From assembly GCF_047553015.1 (NCBI RefSeq), contig NZ_CP180212.1, forward strand, positions 620,001-684,000: a stretch of DNA of 64,000 nt, given 5' to 3'. The DNA comes from Carnobacterium_A sp047553015 (GTDB lineage Bacteria > Bacillota > Bacilli > Lactobacillales > Carnobacteriaceae). The notes beneath the pieces are model-generated. The model was not told the DNA's origin. It did not search any database and saw only the letters and a list, made by a program, of their open reading frames with translations. Made by a program: the position numbers and the translations under genes. The number at the start of each line of letters is the position of its first letter. The first letter of the stretch is position 1. Of the stretch, positions 53,169-61,850 are shown one piece after another.

Positions 53169-53690
53169 ATGACCATAGCAAAAGATATGATGGTAAATGA
53201 CGGCATTCGTGCACGTGAATTGCGCGTTATAGGTAGTAATGGTGACCAACTTGGACTTAAAACCAAGAGTGAAGCATTGGCAATTGCAGAAGCAGAAAAC
53301 TTAGACCTAGTCTTAGTAGCTCCGACAGCAAAACCACCCGTAGCACGTATTATGGATTATGGTAAGTTCCGTTTTGAACAACAGAAAAAAGAACGTGAAG
53401 CCCGTAAACATCAAAAAATCGTCGGTCTTAAAGAAGTTCGCTTAAGTCCAACAATTGATTTAAATGACTTCAATACAAAATTGCGTAATGCGCGTAAGTT
53501 CCTTGAAAAAGGAGACAAAGTTAAAGCATCTATTCGTTTTAAAGGACGTGCCATTACTCATAAAGAGATTGGTAAAAAAGTTTTAGATCGATTAGCGCTA
53601 GAAACAGCCGATATTGCTAGTATTGAATCAGCCGCTAAAATGGATGGACGTAGTATGTTCTTAATTTTAGCACCAAAAATTGAAAAGTAA
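53169..53690 (+). CDS. infC: Translation initiation factor IF-3
   Basis: A 173-residue IF-3 with N-domain NDGIRARELRVIGSNGDQLG and KPPVARIMDYGKFRFEQQKKE, a linker, and a C-domain EVRLSPTIDLNDFNTKLRNA, FLEKGDKVKASIRFKGR, KMDGRSMFLILAPK. It binds the 30S subunit and checks start-codon fidelity. ATG 53169 is only 3 nt from GGAGG, whereas an ATA at 53175 lies at the ideal distance of 9 nt, so a rare start codon, as used by infC in some bacteria, is possible. It is first in the infC-rpmI-rplT operon. Confidence 0.97.
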   Translation: MTIAKDMMVNDGIRARELRVIGSNGDQLGLKTKSEALAIAEAENLDLVLVAPTAKPPVARIMDYGKFRFEQQKKEREARKHQKIVGLKEVRLSPTIDLNDFNTKLRNARKFLEKGDKVKASIRFKGRAITHKEIGKKVLDRLALETADIASIESAAKMDGRSMFLILAPKIEK

Positions 53691-53714
53691 GAGTATTTTA
53701 AGGAGGAAAAAATA

Positions 53715-53912
53715 ATGCCAAAACAAAAAACACACCGTGGATCAGCTAAACGATTCAAAAGAACAGGTAATGGCGGATTGAAACGTCATCACGCAAAGAC
53801 AAGCCATATGTTTGCAAATAAATCTCAAAAACAAAAACGTAAATTACGTAAGTCAGCAATGGTATCATCAGGGGATATGAAACGTATCCGTCAACAATTA
53901 GCTAGTTGGTAA
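53715..53912 (+). CDS. rpmI: 50S ribosomal protein L35
   Basis: A 65-residue, very basic L35: MPKQKTHRGSAKRFKRTGNG, then KRHHAKTSHMFANKSQKQKR, RKLRKSAMVSSGDMKRIRQQL. It binds 23S rRNA in the large subunit. ATG 53715 follows AAGGAGG, 24 bp after infC and 88 bp before rplT, in the conserved order. Confidence 0.98.
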   Translation: MPKQKTHRGSAKRFKRTGNGGLKRHHAKTSHMFANKSQKQKRKLRKSAMVSSGDMKRIRQQLASW

Positions 53913-54000
53913 TTGTTTGAAAAAAAATTAATATTACTGATTAAGATAATTATGTATAAGAGTTTTCTAAAAAGAAAACATCTTCGAGGAGGAAATTAAT

Positions 54001-54363
54001 ATGCCACGTGTTAAAGGTGGGACGGTTACTCGTAAACGTCACAAAAGAATATTAAAATTAGCAAAAGGTTATTATGGTTCAAAACATACTTTATTTAAAG
54101 TATCTAAACAAGCAGTAATGAAATCTTACCAGTATGCGTATAGAGATCGTCGTCAAAAGAAACGCGATTTCCGTAAATTATGGATTGCACGTATCAATGC
54201 AGCAGCTCGCATAAATAACATGAGCTACAGCACATTCATGCATGGTCTTAAATTAGCTGAAATTGATATGAACCGTAAAATGTTGGCTGATATTGCTGTT
54301 ACAGACGCAGCGGCTTTTACAGTACTAACTGAACAAGCTAAATTAGCTTTAGAAAACAAATAA
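54001..54363 (+). CDS. rplT: 50S ribosomal protein L20
   Basis: A 120-residue L20 with the standard start MPRVKGGTVTRKRHKRILKL, KGYYGSKHTLFKVSKQAVMKS, YAYRDRRQKKRDFRKLWIAR, and NNMSYSTFMHGLKLAEI. It is an early assembly protein of the 50S subunit and, in Firmicutes, the autoregulator of this operon through the leader RNA. GAGGAGG lies ahead of ATG 54001. A strong terminator closes the operon. Confidence 0.98.
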   Translation: MPRVKGGTVTRKRHKRILKLAKGYYGSKHTLFKVSKQAVMKSYQYAYRDRRQKKRDFRKLWIARINAAARINNMSYSTFMHGLKLAEIDMNRKMLADIAVTDAAAFTVLTEQAKLALENK

Positions 54364-54365
54364 CC

Positions 54366-54408
54366 AAAAAGAAGCTAAGACAAGTAAATTGTCTTAGCTT
54401 CTTTTTAT
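54366..54408 (+). terminator. Intrinsic terminator after rplT
   Basis: AAAAAGAAGCTAAGACA pairs perfectly with TGTCTTAGCTTCTTTTT around a 7-nt loop. Confidence 0.92.
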
Positions 54409-54682
54409 TTTTCGTAAGAAAATGAGAACACTGATTCTTCTTTATATTAGAAAAAAATAAAATAAGATCTGTTTAATTTAAAATAATAAGCTTATTATCT
54501 CATGTTTATGTAGGGTGAAAATAGAGATTTTTTAAAACAGACGTAATAAATAGAAAGATTATTAAGAAATAATGGATAAACGTGTTGCTTAAATGATAAT
54601 AAGATGATAAGATTATTTGAGTAAACTAATATTCATCTCATACAGAAATTTGTATAATATAGAAAAACAGGGGGAAAACAAT
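54409..54682 (+). other. Regulatory region upstream of the first oppA
   Basis: No ORF. It contains a perfect 16-bp palindrome ATAATAAGCTTATTAT (54483-54498), a candidate operator or hairpin, and a TATAAT at about 54651-54656 whose -35 is weak. Confidence 0.5.
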
Positions 54683-56359
54683 ATGAAAAAAAATAAAATG
54701 TTGAGTTTACTTGGTATTACAGCAACTTCTGCTTTATTATTAGCGGCTTGCGGTGGAGGAACAGATAGTGAGGACGCTTCATCAAAGTCGTCCGATAGTA
54801 AAATGGATAAAGAACAAGTACTTAATTTAATTGAAAGTGGCGAGATTCCAACAATGGACTCTGTATTAAATACGGATGTAGTTGGTGGGAACGTAATGAA
54901 TAACGTTTTTGAAGGATTATATCGTCAAGGTTTAGAAGGCGAATTAGTTTTAGGTATGCTTGAAGCAGAACCAGAAGTTAGTGAAGACAACTTAACTTAT
55001 ACATTTAAAATCAGAGAAGACGCTAATTGGTCAAATGGAGATCCAGTTACTGCAGCTGACTTTGTCTATGCATGGCAAAAATTATCAGATCCTACAGTAG
55101 CAGCAGCTTATAACTATATGATTCAAGATATCGTTGAAAATGCGACTGAAATTATTAATGGCGAGAAAGAACCAAGTGAACTTGGGGCTAAAGCTGTCGA
55201 TGAAAAAACACTTGAAGTTAAATTAGTTCGTGCAGTTCCTTACTTTAAAGATTTATTAACATTACCTATGTATTACCCACAGAATCAAGCTTACGTTGAA
55301 GAATTAGGCGATAAATTTGCTTCAAATAGCGATAGCTTAATCTATAACGGACCATTCACTTTAACTGAATGGGATGGAACAGGCCTAAGTTGGGTTTACC
55401 AAAAGAATAAAGATTACTGGGACGCAGATAGCGTTAAACTAGATACAATTAACTTTGATGTAGTAAAAGAAACATCAACTGCTTTAAACTTATATGAAAC
55501 TGGTGGAATTGACCGCATGAAATTATCTGGTGAGTACGTACAAACTCAAAAAGATAATCCAGATTTACAAGTTGTACCAACATCATCTGTTTTCTATTTC
55601 AAGTTTAACCAAGAGAGAAATGGTGAAAAAACTGATTTAGCAAATGAAAATATCCGTAAAGGTATCGCAATGGCTTATGATAAAGAAGCATACGCTGAAA
55701 CTGTTTTACAGAATGGCTCATTGCCAGCTAACGGTCTAGTACCTCAAGGTCTAGCTATTGATCCAGATACAGGTAAAGACTTCCGTGATCAAAATGGCGA
55801 TTTATTAGAATTTAACATTGAAGAAGCACAAAAATACTTTGCAAAAGGATTAGAAGAGATTGGCAAAGATAGCCTAACATTAGAGATTCTTGGCGATGAT
55901 GGTGAAAATGCTAAAAAATCTTTAGAGTATATGCAAGGTCAATTAACTCAAAACTTACCAAACTTAACTATTACATTACGTAATGTACCTTTCAAAGTCC
56001 GTTTAGAAGCTGACTCAAAACAAGATTACGACTTAGAAATGTCTGGATGGGGTGCTGACTACGCTGACCCAATTAACTTCTTAGAATTATTTGCTTCAGA
56101 TAATGGAAATAATAAATCTAGTTATGCTAATGATGAATACGACACTTTAATTAAGAGTTCTTTAAGTGAAGTATCAGATTTAGAAAAACGTTGGACTGGT
56201 ATGTTAGATGCTGAGAAAATTCTGATGGAAACAGCTGGAATTGCACCAATCTATCAACGTTACAACTCTGTATTAGAAAAACCATATGCAAAAGATATCG
56301 TTTCTCACTTAGTTGGAGCAGAAAACTCATACAAATGGGCTTATGTTGAAGGTAAATAA
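54683..56359 (+). CDS. oppA: Oligopeptide ABC transporter substrate-binding lipoprotein OppA (copy 1)
   Basis: A 558-residue SBP_bac_5 lipoprotein starting at ATG 54683 (MKKNKMLSLLGITATSALLL) with AGGGGG upstream. The lipobox LLAAC places the lipid anchor near residue 23. Family blocks: ESGEIPTMDSVLNTDVVGGN, YTFKIREDANWSNGDPVTAADFVYAW, GPFTLTEWDGTG, and YADPINFLELF near the end. It binds extracellular peptides for an Opp permease. It is followed by a closely similar paralogue, and both are single-gene transcription units bounded by terminators. Confidence 0.95.
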   Translation: MKKNKMLSLLGITATSALLLAACGGGTDSEDASSKSSDSKMDKEQVLNLIESGEIPTMDSVLNTDVVGGNVMNNVFEGLYRQGLEGELVLGMLEAEPEVSEDNLTYTFKIREDANWSNGDPVTAADFVYAWQKLSDPTVAAAYNYMIQDIVENATEIINGEKEPSELGAKAVDEKTLEVKLVRAVPYFKDLLTLPMYYPQNQAYVEELGDKFASNSDSLIYNGPFTLTEWDGTGLSWVYQKNKDYWDADSVKLDTINFDVVKETSTALNLYETGGIDRMKLSGEYVQTQKDNPDLQVVPTSSVFYFKFNQERNGEKTDLANENIRKGIAMAYDKEAYAETVLQNGSLPANGLVPQGLAIDPDTGKDFRDQNGDLLEFNIEEAQKYFAKGLEEIGKDSLTLEILGDDGENAKKSLEYMQGQLTQNLPNLTITLRNVPFKVRLEADSKQDYDLEMSGWGADYADPINFLELFASDNGNNKSSYANDEYDTLIKSSLSEVSDLEKRWTGMLDAEKILMETAGIAPIYQRYNSVLEKPYAKDIVSHLVGAENSYKWAYVEGK

Positions 56360-56372
56360 ATAACTATCTCTT

Positions 56373-56405
56373 AAAAAAAGAAGCAGTTTTCTGCTTCTTT
56401 TTTTT
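56373..56405 (+). terminator. Intrinsic terminator after oppA copy 1
   Basis: AAAAAAAGAAGCAG-TTTT-CTGCTTCTTTTTTT, a perfect 14-bp stem. Confidence 0.92.
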
Positions 56406-56549
56406 GTTTTATGTGAAAATGCTAATACCTTCATTAGAAATGCATGATGGTGATTTGCGCCATTTTCTTCATGATGATAGAATCAAGTGTATTATTCTTA
56501 TATAAAAATATTAAATAAGAAACATTTGATAAATCAGGGGGAAACAAAT

Positions 56550-58202
56550 ATGAAACATGTGAAATTACTAAGTTTACTAGGTATTACACTATTATCTACA
56601 GCTGTTTTAGCTGCTTGTGGCTCAAACGATGCTGATTCAGGCAATAGCAAAACGACTAAAGAACTAAATTTAATTGAAACTGCTGAAATACCTACGATGG
56701 ATTCAGTTTTAAACACCGATACAGTCGGCTCTACAGTCATGAACAATGTAATGGAAGGATTGTATCGTTTGAATCTAGATAACAAGCCTGAGCTTGCTAT
56801 GGCGTCTGAGAAGCCATCTATTAGTGAAGACGGTCTAACCTATACTTATAAAATACGAGAAGATGCAAAATGGTCTAACGGAGATCCTGTCACAGCAAAC
56901 GATTTTGTATTTTCGTGGCGTCGTTTAGTTAATCCAAGTACTGGCTCACAGTCGGCTTATATGATGGAAGGAATCATCAAAAATGCTTCTGAAATTAATA
57001 GAGGGAATATAGCACCTGAAGAATTAGGTGTGAAAGCGATTGATGAAACAACATTAGAAGTACAATTAGAATCTAAAGTTCCATACTTTGAAGATTTATT
57101 ATCATTGGCTATGTTCTTACCTCAAAATGAGTCATACGTAACAGAAAAAGGGAAAAAATATGCATCAGATAGTGATAATGCAATCTATAATGGGCCATTT
57201 GTTTTAACAGACTGGGATGGTACAGGTTTGAGTTGGTCATATGAAAAAAATGAAGATTATTGGGATGCAAGTAAAGTTAAATTAGATGGTATCAATGTGG
57301 ACGTAGTAAAAGAAACGTCTACTGCTATTAATTTATACGATGCAGGCGAAGTAGATACGATTAAATTATCTGGTGAGTATGTGCAAACAAAACAAGGAGA
57401 TCCCGATTTGAAATCTGTTCCAACGTCTTCTGTTTTCTTCTTTAAATACAACCAAGAACGTAATGGAGCACCAACTGCTTTAGCAAACGAAAATATTCGT
57501 AAAGCTATTTCAATGGGATTTGATAAGGAAGCATATGCAAAAACAGTGTTACAAAATGGTTCTTTACCAGCTAATGGTTTGGTCCCAGAAGGTTTGTCTG
57601 TAAATCCTTCAACGGATGAAGACTACCGTGAAGAAAATGGAGACTTGTTAAATTACGATATTGATGCAGCACAAGATTATATGAAAAAAGGATTAGCAGA
57701 GCTAGGGTTAGACTCGGTAACATTAGAATTGCTTTCAGATGATTCTGAGAATGCTAAAAAATCTTCAGAGTACATGCAAGGTCAATTAATGCAAAATCTA
57801 CCAGGATTGGAAATAAGCATTCGTTCAGTGCCGTTTAACGTTCGACTTGATGTAAATAAGCGTCAAGATTATGATATTCAAATGGCTGGATGGGGAGCAG
57901 ACTATGCAGACCCAATTAACTTCCTTGAGTTATTTGAAACAGAAAATTCAAATAATAAAGCAAGTATCTCTATTCCAGAATATGATGCATTAATTGAAAA
58001 AGTTGGAACAACTGATCTTGACGATCCAGAACAAAGATGGGCTGATATGTTAAGTGCTGAAAAAATATTATTAGAAGAAGCAGCTATCGGACCAATCTAT
58101 CAACGTTACAATGCAATACTGAAGAAACCTTATGTTCAAGATATCGGCACACACTTAGTTGGTCCAGAATATTCATTTAAATGGGCTTCAGTTACAGAGT
58201 AA
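56550..58202 (+). CDS. oppA: Oligopeptide ABC transporter substrate-binding lipoprotein OppA (copy 2)
   Basis: A 550-residue paralogue of the gene before it, starting at ATG 56550 (MKHVKLLSLLGITLLSTAVL) with AGGGGG upstream and lipobox VLAAC. It keeps the same blocks (EIPTMDSVLNTDTVGSTVMN, KWSNGDPVTANDFVFSW, GPFVLTDWDGTGLSW, YADPINFLELFE). Differences are spread along the whole length, so this is an established tandem duplication, not a recent copy, perhaps with a different peptide range. The matching permease could be the opp genes starting at 63572. Confidence 0.95.
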   Translation: MKHVKLLSLLGITLLSTAVLAACGSNDADSGNSKTTKELNLIETAEIPTMDSVLNTDTVGSTVMNNVMEGLYRLNLDNKPELAMASEKPSISEDGLTYTYKIREDAKWSNGDPVTANDFVFSWRRLVNPSTGSQSAYMMEGIIKNASEINRGNIAPEELGVKAIDETTLEVQLESKVPYFEDLLSLAMFLPQNESYVTEKGKKYASDSDNAIYNGPFVLTDWDGTGLSWSYEKNEDYWDASKVKLDGINVDVVKETSTAINLYDAGEVDTIKLSGEYVQTKQGDPDLKSVPTSSVFFFKYNQERNGAPTALANENIRKAISMGFDKEAYAKTVLQNGSLPANGLVPEGLSVNPSTDEDYREENGDLLNYDIDAAQDYMKKGLAELGLDSVTLELLSDDSENAKKSSEYMQGQLMQNLPGLEISIRSVPFNVRLDVNKRQDYDIQMAGWGADYADPINFLELFETENSNNKASISIPEYDALIEKVGTTDLDDPEQRWADMLSAEKILLEEAAIGPIYQRYNAILKKPYVQDIGTHLVGPEYSFKWASVTE

Positions 58203-58233
58203 TAATAGAAAAACGTTCGACCAAATGAATGTA

Positions 58234-58274
58234 AAAGCAAGAAGAGTAGTTAAACACTCTTCTTGCTTTTTTTC
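58234..58274 (+). terminator. Intrinsic terminator after oppA copy 2
   Basis: AAAGCAAGAAGAGT pairs with ACTCTTCTTGCTTT, followed by a T tract. Confidence 0.9.
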
Positions 58275-58357
58275 TATAATAACTTGAAATGAGTTCCATT
58301 TTTACGTGTTAAAATGATATAGTGTATCTAACAATTATATACAGGAGGTCATTTTAT

Positions 58358-59440
58358 ATGGATAACAAAGAATTAAACATGCTAAAAGAATTGACAGATG
58401 CTAAAGGAGTACCTGGAAACGAAAAAGAAGTACGAGAAGTATTTGTAAAATATGCTGAAAAATCAGCTGACTCAATAACATATGATGGATTAGGAAGTGT
58501 AATTGCTAAGCACGTAGGGGATGAAAATGGTCCTAAAGTATTATTTGCAAGTCATCTAGATGAAGTCGGTTTTATGGTTACAGCGATAACCAAAGAAGGA
58601 TTTGTAAAATTTCAAACACTTGGGGGATGGTGGTCTCAAGTTATGCTAGCTCAACAAGTTCAAATAACGACTTCAAAAGGCAATGTCTTACATGGAGTGA
58701 TTGGATGTAAGCCACCTCATGTACTAACAGCAGAGATAAGAAATAAAGCCTACGATATACAAGATATGTTCATTGATATAGGTGCAACAACTAAAGAAGA
58801 AGTTTCTTCATGGGGCGTCAAGCCTGGTGATATGGTAACCCCATACATTGAATTTAAACGATTAAATCAATCGAAATTCTTATTAGCAAAAGCATGGGAC
58901 AATCGTATCGGTACAGCAGTTACTCTGAAAGTACTGGAAAATATTGCGCGCGAAGGTCATCCGAATAAAGCATTTGCTGTTGGGAATGTTCAAGAAGAAG
59001 TAGGATTGCGTGGAGCAAAAACATCTACTCATTTGGTTAATCCAGCTATTGCTTTTGCATTGGATACTGGAACTGCTGGAGATACTCCAGGAATGACTGA
59101 AAAAGAAGCCGATTCTAAGTTAGGAAAAGGTCCTCAGATTATTATCTACGATGCTTCAATGGTTGCTCATAAAGGGCTACGTGATTTTGTAGTAGGGATA
59201 GCAGAGGAGTTAAACATACCTTTTCAATATACTGTTATTGCAGGTGGTGGAACAGATGCAGGTAGTCAGCATGTAACCAGGAACGGAATCCCATCATTAG
59301 CTATCACAGTAGCTACAAGGTATCTTCATTCACATACTTCTGTTATACATGAAGATGATTATCTAAACACTGTCATCCTGATGACTGAAGTTATAAAAAG
59401 ATTGGACAGTAAAACTATTGAAAAGATAACATTTGGATAA
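58358..59440 (+). CDS. M42-family metallopeptidase (second copy)
   Basis: A 360-residue dinuclear peptidase starting at ATG 58358 (MDNKELNMLKELTDAKGVPG) behind AGGAGGTC. Metal and catalytic residues are in ASHLDEVGFMVT, KAWDNRIGTAV, NVQEEVGLRGAKTS, FALDTGTAGDTPG and RYLHSHTSVIHEDDY. It is the paralogue of the enzyme at 36171-37250. Its place right after two peptide-binding lipoproteins suggests use of imported peptides. Confidence 0.94.
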   Translation: MDNKELNMLKELTDAKGVPGNEKEVREVFVKYAEKSADSITYDGLGSVIAKHVGDENGPKVLFASHLDEVGFMVTAITKEGFVKFQTLGGWWSQVMLAQQVQITTSKGNVLHGVIGCKPPHVLTAEIRNKAYDIQDMFIDIGATTKEEVSSWGVKPGDMVTPYIEFKRLNQSKFLLAKAWDNRIGTAVTLKVLENIAREGHPNKAFAVGNVQEEVGLRGAKTSTHLVNPAIAFALDTGTAGDTPGMTEKEADSKLGKGPQIIIYDASMVAHKGLRDFVVGIAEELNIPFQYTVIAGGGTDAGSQHVTRNGIPSLAITVATRYLHSHTSVIHEDDYLNTVILMTEVIKRLDSKTIEKITFG

Positions 59441-59534
59441 TAGAATTAAACCGTTAAATGATTTTTTGTACCTATGATTATCTAAAGAAAACATTCAATA
59501 AGTTAGTTCAACTATTTAAAGGGGAATAATAGAG

Positions 59535-60938
59535 ATGAAAAGGGCAAAAAAAAGAATTGCTGTTATTGGTGGTGGTATTACTGGTTTGACCACAGCGTAT
59601 CGGATCAAACAAAAAATTGAAAAAGAGCATTTACCTTTTGAATTAATCTTATTAGAAGGATCTTTAAAAATAGGTGGAAAAATTTATACAGTAAAGAACA
59701 AAACACGTTACATCGATCTAGGTGCAGAATCATTAGATATACGTTACCCAGAAGCTTTAGAATTGATTAAAGAACTAGGACTTAAAGATCAGCTGATTTT
59801 TAGTGAGGGAAATAAACCAGATGTCTTCTTTTATAATCAATTGTATCAGTTAAATTACCCGACATATAATGGTATTCCGATTAGAAGAAACGATATTTGG
59901 AAAGGAAACCTACTAACGATGTACGGTAAAATCGTCACGTACACAAGCTATTTTAATACTTTTAAAAAGTTAGAAAAGGATATAGAAACAAGTACCTACC
60001 TAAAGCGACTTCTAGGAGATGAAATGGTTGAACATATCGTTGAACCATTTTTCAATAAAATCTATGCTAGTGATTTAGATAAAATTGGCATAAAAGCATC
60101 GAGAGAATTAGTTTATGAAATTGAGATGAAGTATGGTAGTTTACAAAAAGGATTGGCTGCTCATCCGGAGCTATTAGATGGTTCTGGTAATTATGCTACG
60201 TTTAAAAATGGATTATCTGTTCTAACTGAGGCTCTCGAAGAGATATTAAAACCTCATATTCAGTACAGAAAAAAAGTTTTTGAAATAAAAAAAAATGATG
60301 AAGATGTTTATATTCTAGATATTAATCACACTGAACAAGTCAGAGTAGGTTCAATTTGTCTGGCTACTCCGGTAACGGAGTATGCTAAAATGATTGATCA
60401 TCCAGAGATAAGCAGAGTTTTTGGTAATGTTGAAACGGCCTCTGTTGGCTATATTGTTTTTGGATTTTCAAAAAAAGATATTAAGAATTTACCAGAAGGA
60501 TTTGGGATTGTGACCCCTAGAAGAAATGATTCTTTTGTCACTTCAGTTGTTTTCTTAGATAAAAAGTGGCCGTCCTTAAGTGAAGATGAAGATGTTTTAA
60601 TCGGAGTTAATTTTGGTCGTAGTGGAGAAGACGCGCTAGTCTCGTTAAGCAATAAAGAAATTGAACAGTCTATTTTGAAGGATTTAAATACTATTCTAGG
60701 AATTACTAAAGAGCCTTTGTTCAGAATTATTAAACGTTGGGCAGATGCTATTCCACAGTTTACAGTTACCCAGCAAGAGGATATCCTTCTTGCTAAACAG
60801 ATTCTATCTGATGATTATCCAGGAATTTATATTGCTGGTCAAGGTTTAGCTGGGTTTGGTATCAATCATTGTGTTCAGCAAGCTAATATTATTGGAAATC
60901 AAATTGTAGAGTATGCGAAAAAACAAAATTGTTTATAA
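59535..60938 (+). CDS. HemY/CgoX-like coproporphyrinogen/protoporphyrinogen oxidase
   Basis: A 467-residue FAD-dependent amine-oxidase-fold protein. The dinucleotide motif is VIGGGITGLTTAYRI, followed by ILLEGSLKIGGKIYTV. HemY-type blocks are PFFNKIYASDLDKIGIKAS, NYATFKNGLSVLTEALEEIL and the C-terminal FAD contact IYIAGQGLAGFGINHCVQQA. In Gram-positives the enzyme oxidises coproporphyrinogen III to coproporphyrin III. No other heme gene is in the window, and lactic bacteria often lack the pathway, so the substrate is uncertain. GGGG lies ahead of ATG 59535. Confidence 0.85.
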   Translation: MKRAKKRIAVIGGGITGLTTAYRIKQKIEKEHLPFELILLEGSLKIGGKIYTVKNKTRYIDLGAESLDIRYPEALELIKELGLKDQLIFSEGNKPDVFFYNQLYQLNYPTYNGIPIRRNDIWKGNLLTMYGKIVTYTSYFNTFKKLEKDIETSTYLKRLLGDEMVEHIVEPFFNKIYASDLDKIGIKASRELVYEIEMKYGSLQKGLAAHPELLDGSGNYATFKNGLSVLTEALEEILKPHIQYRKKVFEIKKNDEDVYILDINHTEQVRVGSICLATPVTEYAKMIDHPEISRVFGNVETASVGYIVFGFSKKDIKNLPEGFGIVTPRRNDSFVTSVVFLDKKWPSLSEDEDVLIGVNFGRSGEDALVSLSNKEIEQSILKDLNTILGITKEPLFRIIKRWADAIPQFTVTQQEDILLAKQILSDDYPGIYIAGQGLAGFGINHCVQQANIIGNQIVEYAKKQNCL

Positions 60939-60971
60939 GATAATAGGTTTGATAGGAAATCAATCTAAAAT

Positions 60972-61004
60972 AAAAAGGCTTTTTTACTTTTAAAAGCTTT
61001 TTTA
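60972..61004 (+). terminator. Intrinsic terminator after the HemY-like gene
   Basis: AAAAAGGCTTTT pairs with TAAAAGCTTTTTT around a short loop, with one bulged G. Confidence 0.7.
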
Positions 61005-61064
61005 TTTTAAATAAGCTGAGAATATTGTATGCTGATTTGATAAGTTTGAAAGGAGTGTGTGAAA

Positions 61065-61811
61065 ATGCAATTAACAATACTAGGTTATTGGGGTGGCTAT
61101 CCCACAAAAAATGAAGGAACAAGTTCTTATTTATTAGAAACAGATAATTTTCATTTATTAATTGATGCTGGTAGTGCTTCTTTAATTGCGCTTGAGAAGC
61201 ATCTTGATCCTTTAGAACTAGATGCTTTGCTTTTGACACATTATCATGCAGATCATATTGCAGATGTAGGTGTTTTACAATACACTAGACAATTAAAAAG
61301 GTTAAATAATAACGAAACGAGAGCGTCTATATTGCCTATTTATGGTCATCAAGAAGATCTGGATAATTTTAAGCGTCTGACAGTAGATCGGGTAACAAAA
61401 GGAGTATCTTACTCAGAATACGAAGAATTAACTATTGGCCCATTCCAACTTACTTTTATGAAGACACTTCATCCAGTCCCTTGCTATGCTACGAGAATAG
61501 TAGAAGTAAAGACAGGAAAAGTACTCGTATTTACAGCAGATTCAGGTTATCTACCACAATTTATTCCATTTAGCCAAGATGCAGATGTTTTATTAGCGGA
61601 TACAAATTTATTTGAAGGAATGGAGAATCATCGTATTCATATGACTTCGATTGAAGTTGCTAGAATTGCTAGAGAAGCGAAAGTGCCCAAATTAATTTTA
61701 ACTCATCTACCTCAACATGGAGACTTAGACTTATTAAAAGCGCAAGCTGTCAATGAGTCTCCTGATACTGAAGTGCTTTTAGCAAAAAAAGATTTAGTTA
61801 TTCATATTTAA
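61065..61811 (+). CDS. MBL-fold metallohydrolase (YhfI-like)
   Basis: A 248-residue metallo-beta-lactamase-fold hydrolase starting at ATG 61065 (MQLTILGYWGGYP) behind AAAGGAG; GTG 61059 is an alternative. The metal motif is LLTHYHADHIADVG (H-x-H-x-D-H), and later ligands lie in HPVPCYATR, FTADSGY and LILTHLPQHGD. It is similar to Bacillus YhfI and RNase Z-like proteins; the substrate is unknown. It sits directly before lipoate ligase, the same pair as yhfI-lplJ in Bacillus. Confidence 0.92.
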   Translation: MQLTILGYWGGYPTKNEGTSSYLLETDNFHLLIDAGSASLIALEKHLDPLELDALLLTHYHADHIADVGVLQYTRQLKRLNNNETRASILPIYGHQEDLDNFKRLTVDRVTKGVSYSEYEELTIGPFQLTFMKTLHPVPCYATRIVEVKTGKVLVFTADSGYLPQFIPFSQDADVLLADTNLFEGMENHRIHMTSIEVARIAREAKVPKLILTHLPQHGDLDLLKAQAVNESPDTEVLLAKKDLVIHI

Positions 61812-61850
61812 AAAAGTGATGAAATTAGTTTATAAAGAAAAGGGGAATAA

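Noticed and set aside
60889..61239. 116-codon minus-strand frame across the HemY-like and MBL-fold genes
   Set aside because: It crosses a terminator and the start of a well-supported gene and has no recognisable domain.
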